A stretch of DNA of 6,948 nt from an uncultured Chitinophagaceae bacterium. Lineage in GTDB: Bacteria; Bacteroidota; Bacteroidia; Chitinophagales; Chitinophagaceae. Below, in pieces: positions 3,850 through 6,948 of this stretch. The position numbers and the translations under genes were made by a program. The DNA lies in assembly GCA_937919945.1 (NCBI GenBank), contig CALESY010000118.1:1-6948 (forward strand), written 5' to 3'. Below the pieces are notes generated by a model. It was not told the DNA's origin, made no database searches, and saw only the letters and a list, made by a program, of their open reading frames with translations. Position 1 is the first letter of the stretch, and every line of letters begins with the position of its first letter.

Positions 3850-6789
3850 TTATCTTATCAATGTTACATTACCTTGTTTGGTAAATCTGCGACCGTTAGC
3901 GTTTACAGCATCTATAGTGTAGATGTACACGCCCATTGGTTGTGGTTCTCCATTGAAAGTACCATCCCAACCTTTGTCAATGTCTGCTGTTTCAAACACT
4001 TTCTGTCCCCAACGGTTGAAGATAGTGAAGCCTTTCAGCGTTGCATCACCGCGGCGTAATATCTTAAACGTACTGTTCCTGCTGCCCGGACTGAAGGCAT
4101 TCGGTACATCCAGTATGCTTTCTGAAGATACGAGTACAGTAATTGAATCGCTAGTACTACAGCCGTTTTCAGTTGTGCCTGAAACAAGGTACTTAGTATT
4201 TACTTCCGGTTTTACAATCGGGTTTGATATATCAGCTTTGTTCATGCCAAGTGGCGGGAACCATGCATAGTAACTGCAGTTACCCATCGGATCTAATTGA
4301 TAAGTCTCCCCAGGATATATCCTTACCGAATCAGGCAAGAAGAGTGTAGCTTGAGGGTGTACAATTACTTTTACCGATGCAGTATCAAAACAACCATTAA
4401 CGTCAACACCATATACTTGATACAATTGTGTAGTAACAGGATTAACTACCGGATTGGCTGACGAAGCGTTACTCATTCTGATGTCAGGTACCCACTTAAA
4501 TGTTTTCAGACCTGCTCCCGTTACGGAAAGTGTTGTTGAGTTGCCAGGACATATAGCCGTATCTCCTTTTGCAATTACGAAATCACCCGGAAAGACAGTC
4601 AACAATACAGAGTCTGATGCTGTACAGCCTGCTTTTGGGCTTCTAGCTGTCAATGTCAGTATAGTGGTCTGTTGTGCCTTGAATATCGGGCTGGCTATCT
4701 TATCGTTATCAAGTGTGGCGCCAGGTGTCCATGTGAGGTCGAAGTCGAAATTAGATGGTGTGATAATACCTGTCAATTTCATTGTATCATTTTTACACAT
4801 AGAGGCATCGTCATCAACTGTTACAAAAGGATTAGGTTCCACTTCTACATCTATTTCTGCCAAGCTATCTTTTGCACAGCCAAGGTAAGATGCCTTTATA
4901 TAGTAAGTATTTTTACCGATGGGCGATGGTGTAATAACAGGGGCCATCAGGCTTGGATCGCTAAATTGCCCATTGCCGTTAGCGGCACTCCACGTATATG
5001 TATAACGACTGTCTCCTGTGATGGCAGGTGTAAAGCTGGCACCTTCACAAACAGCTGTATCGTCTGTAAGCAATGTAAAGCCTTTCAGTACATCTACTGT
5101 GATTGTATCTCTGCCTTTACACTGGTTTACGTTCGAAGCAATGGTTACAATATATGTTATAGTAGTTTTTGGTGTGGTAGTAGGAGAATTCAATGTATCA
5201 TTGTCTAAATAAGTAGCCGGAGACCACTTAGTGCTGTACGTAACACCCGGAAGTGGTGCAAGATTCAGATTCAGCTTTACACTATTGGCAGGACAAGTAA
5301 TAATATCCGCTATAGGTGTGAATGCAACGCCTGGTAGTACACCTACTACAACTGTGTCTTTATTATTGGGGCAGAAGGTATTAGCAGTAGATGTTACAAC
5401 ATAACTTGTAGTAATGCCTGGCGTAGCAATAGGGCTTGGGCAAGCAGTACAACTAAGACTCGTAATAGCTGAGCCACCCGGTAATACAGACCACACATAA
5501 CTGCCACCGCCTGATGCATTCAAATACGCTGTTTCGTTAGGGCAAATATTTGTATCTGCTACTGCTTTTGTTGGCCCCCATATATAGATTGGTATAGTGT
5601 ATGTATAATAAAGCATTATACCAGGAGGGCGGCATGTAGAATCTTTAATTGTAACTATCAGGCTTTTAGAACCTGCATCTGCAGCGCCGGGAGTCCATGA
5701 AAAGCTACCATCAACAGTATCTGTTTTCTGACCTGTATATGCTGTTGTAGCTGCTGGTATTGACAATGCTTTATTGTCTTCTCCAATCAATACAGCTCCG
5801 GTATCTGTAGATGTAACTCTGAAAGTAAACGACAGATTTTGGTTGATACAACCCTCTACTCTGCCACCGGGGCCAGTATTTGCAGCAAAAATATTGATAG
5901 TTGGGGTTACAGTACTACAGTTAAGCACCTGCACCTGCACATCTCTCATAATATAACCTATTAGCGTACCATTTCGGTATTCACGTACACGTGTTGTAAG
6001 TGCATGAGCTCCAACAAGTCCGGCAGTAAAATTCATCTGCCCTGTTGCACCGTTGATAGAAAATGTATTGTTTGTTTGGAATGGGTTTGTTGGTATGCTA
6101 TAGACCGGTGAGCCTGCCAGGAATGTAGTATTAACACCAGGGCCGCAAGTAGGGCCAAGCATAGGCATAATAATATCACTAACCAATGAGTCACCGTTAG
6201 GGTCTATGGCACCATTATTATATGAATAAGGTGTATTAATACATACATATGGTATGGGCTTCACAGAGAAGAAAGGTGATGAGTTACCCTGAAATTGGGC
6301 ATTGTTAAAAGTAGTTTCTACATACAAGTCTGTCTGCGGTACATTCATGCTTGGATTCCTTGCGAAAATAGAAGCTGAAAAACGCCATTTAACACACCTG
6401 CTAGGTAATTGTACTACTGCTGAGTACCACCATTCCTGATAACCAGGCAATGTTGATGTGGGGTTCTGGCATGTAGTAGGATAACCAGAGCACCCTGGCG
6501 ACAAGGGCGAACCATTTATACCTCCACCAGGCAATACACCATTCCATGGATTCATAGTTACTGTCTGTTGAAAGCCTGAACAAGAATCCGTCATACATAG
6601 TGGCACCGTACCAGGTTGTGTTGCACCGCTACAGTCTCTATAAAACTTAAAGAAAACACGATAAGTAGAGTCTGCTATGTGTTCATAAATGATTTCGGCA
6701 CCCGCGGCGTGGGATGCGGATGCTTTCTCCGGCCTTGCCCCGAACAAGGCAAAAACCAGTAAGGCAAATAAAATGTGTTGGTTTTTCAT
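3850..6789 (-). CDS. Large secreted multidomain protein with gliding-motility (type IX secretion) C-terminal domain
   Basis: I take the ATG at 6789 (979 residues). A TTG 18 bases upstream is in frame but would put six residues, including K and D, before a normal signal peptide. Residues 1-25 are that signal, with cleavage after A-S-A. Residues 26-300 form a cysteine-rich N-terminal region (S-H-A-A-G-A-E-I-x-Y, F-x-R-D-C) containing a D-P-N-G-D-S-L motif at 196-202. A second beta-rich module ends near 392. Six Ig/PKD-like modules of about 80 residues follow (about 405-889), each with a central tryptophan (433, 522, 600, 687, 766, 843). The first five carry cysteine pairs 53-58 residues apart. 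Residues 891-979 are the CHU_C type B sorting domain (V-P-N-A-F-S-P, I-F-N-R-W-G, G-W-D-G, Q-P-x-G-V-Y-I-Y, terminal T-L-I-R). Family knowledge implies Sec export, then type IX secretion across the outer membrane, with surface attachment or release. An adhesin or structural role is inferred; no enzymatic domain is seen. The gene is preceded by A+T-rich DNA and followed by tandem hairpins, so it is probably monocistronic. Confidence 0.9.
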   Translation of the reverse strand: MKNQHILFALLVFALFGARPEKASASHAAGAEIIYEHIADSTYRVFFKFYRDCSGATQPGTVPLCMTDSCSGFQQTVTMNPWNGVLPGGGINGSPLSPGCSGYPTTCQNPTSTLPGYQEWWYSAVVQLPSRCVKWRFSASIFARNPSMNVPQTDLYVETTFNNAQFQGNSSPFFSVKPIPYVCINTPYSYNNGAIDPNGDSLVSDIIMPMLGPTCGPGVNTTFLAGSPVYSIPTNPFQTNNTFSINGATGQMNFTAGLVGAHALTTRVREYRNGTLIGYIMRDVQVQVLNCSTVTPTINIFAANTGPGGRVEGCINQNLSFTFRVTSTDTGAVLIGEDNKALSIPAATTAYTGQKTDTVDGSFSWTPGAADAGSKSLIVTIKDSTCRPPGIMLYYTYTIPIYIWGPTKAVADTNICPNETAYLNASGGGSYVWSVLPGGSAITSLSCTACPSPIATPGITTSYVVTSTANTFCPNNKDTVVVGVLPGVAFTPIADIITCPANSVKLNLNLAPLPGVTYSTKWSPATYLDNDTLNSPTTTPKTTITYIVTIASNVNQCKGRDTITVDVLKGFTLLTDDTAVCEGASFTPAITGDSRYTYTWSAANGNGQFSDPSLMAPVITPSPIGKNTYYIKASYLGCAKDSLAEIDVEVEPNPFVTVDDDASMCKNDTMKLTGIITPSNFDFDLTWTPGATLDNDKIASPIFKAQQTTILTLTARSPKAGCTASDSVLLTVFPGDFVIAKGDTAICPGNSTTLSVTGAGLKTFKWVPDIRMSNASSANPVVNPVTTQLYQVYGVDVNGCFDTASVKVIVHPQATLFLPDSVRIYPGETYQLDPMGNCSYYAWFPPLGMNKADISNPIVKPEVNTKYLVSGTTENGCSTSDSITVLVSSESILDVPNAFSPGSRNSTFKILRRGDATLKGFTIFNRWGQKVFETADIDKGWDGTFNGEPQPMGVYIYTIDAVNANGRRFTKQGNVTLIR

Positions 6790-6948
6790 AAAGTCTATTT
6801 TATACAAGCAGCAAAAAGAGTTATAATATGCTTATCTAAAAGACTATAATTGAGGCGTTGTAGTTGGGATTAAAATGACAAAAAAAATTAATTATAGTAT
6901 AAACTAAAAATTAAAATACAGTACTTATTTATTGCTCTTATAAGTTAT
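6790..6948. other. A+T-rich upstream region of the large exported protein gene
   Basis: The stretch is noncoding as far as I can see and should hold the promoter of the large minus-strand gene. On the minus strand it contains several A/T runs, and TAATTTTT matches the -7 element TAnnTTTG except at the last base. No -7/-33 pair has an acceptable spacing, so I do not call a promoter. No Shine-Dalgarno sequence is evident before the ATG at 6789. I see no RNA gene or repeat. Confidence 0.5.

Noticed and set aside
4672..5208. 178-codon plus-strand open frame with many cysteines, opposite the large exported protein gene
   Set aside because: The cysteines arise from reading the complement of threonine- and alanine-rich repeats. 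There is no signal peptide or domain, and the minus frame is clearly real.
6790..6807. TTG start giving a 985-residue version of the exported protein
   Set aside because: The ATG 18 bases downstream begins a textbook signal peptide (M-K-N-Q then a hydrophobic core and A-S-A). The extension adds nothing recognisable.
1..6948. CRISPR array, tRNA, rRNA, transposase or toxin-antitoxin pair
   Set aside because: I scanned for spaced direct repeats, cloverleaf-like segments and typical small gene pairs and saw none that could be supported.

Overview
The window looks like a chromosomal segment from a member of the Bacteroidota, probably close to the Chitinophagaceae. The strongest pointer is the large minus-strand gene at the right, which ends in a gliding-motility-associated (CHU_C-type) sorting domain, the C-terminal signal of type IX secretion cargo and a hallmark of this phylum. 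Two further pointers agree: a TAnnTTTG-type -7 promoter element before the NADH dehydrogenase gene, and start codons without convincing Shine-Dalgarno sequences.

Layout from left to right. Positions 1-143 are extremely A+T rich (16 G/C among the first 120 bases) and may hold the 3' end of a low-GC gene that enters from outside the window. Positions 144-1100 (+) encode a 318-residue protein whose N-terminal half resembles phage terminase small subunits, followed by a long proline- and acid-rich tail. No other phage gene is visible. Positions 1235-2551 (+) encode a full-length type II NADH:quinone oxidoreductase, preceded by a candidate promoter and a leader hairpin. The remaining genes are on the minus strand: a 117-residue four-helix membrane protein (2556-2909) convergent with the dehydrogenase and only 4 bp away, a 236-residue conserved-looking protein of unknown function (2992-3702), and a 979-residue exported multidomain adhesin-like protein (3850-6789) with tandem hairpins after its stop.

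The genes do not form one obvious pathway. The dehydrogenase serves respiration. The large protein is probably an envelope or extracellular structural protein. The terminase-like gene may be a remnant or an orphan of mobile DNA. I found no RNA gene, CRISPR array, insertion sequence or recognisable defence system. The most useful leads are the orphan terminase-like protein, the sharp composition change at the left edge, substitutions in the usual quinone-site motif of the dehydrogenase, and inverted repeats just before two genes.
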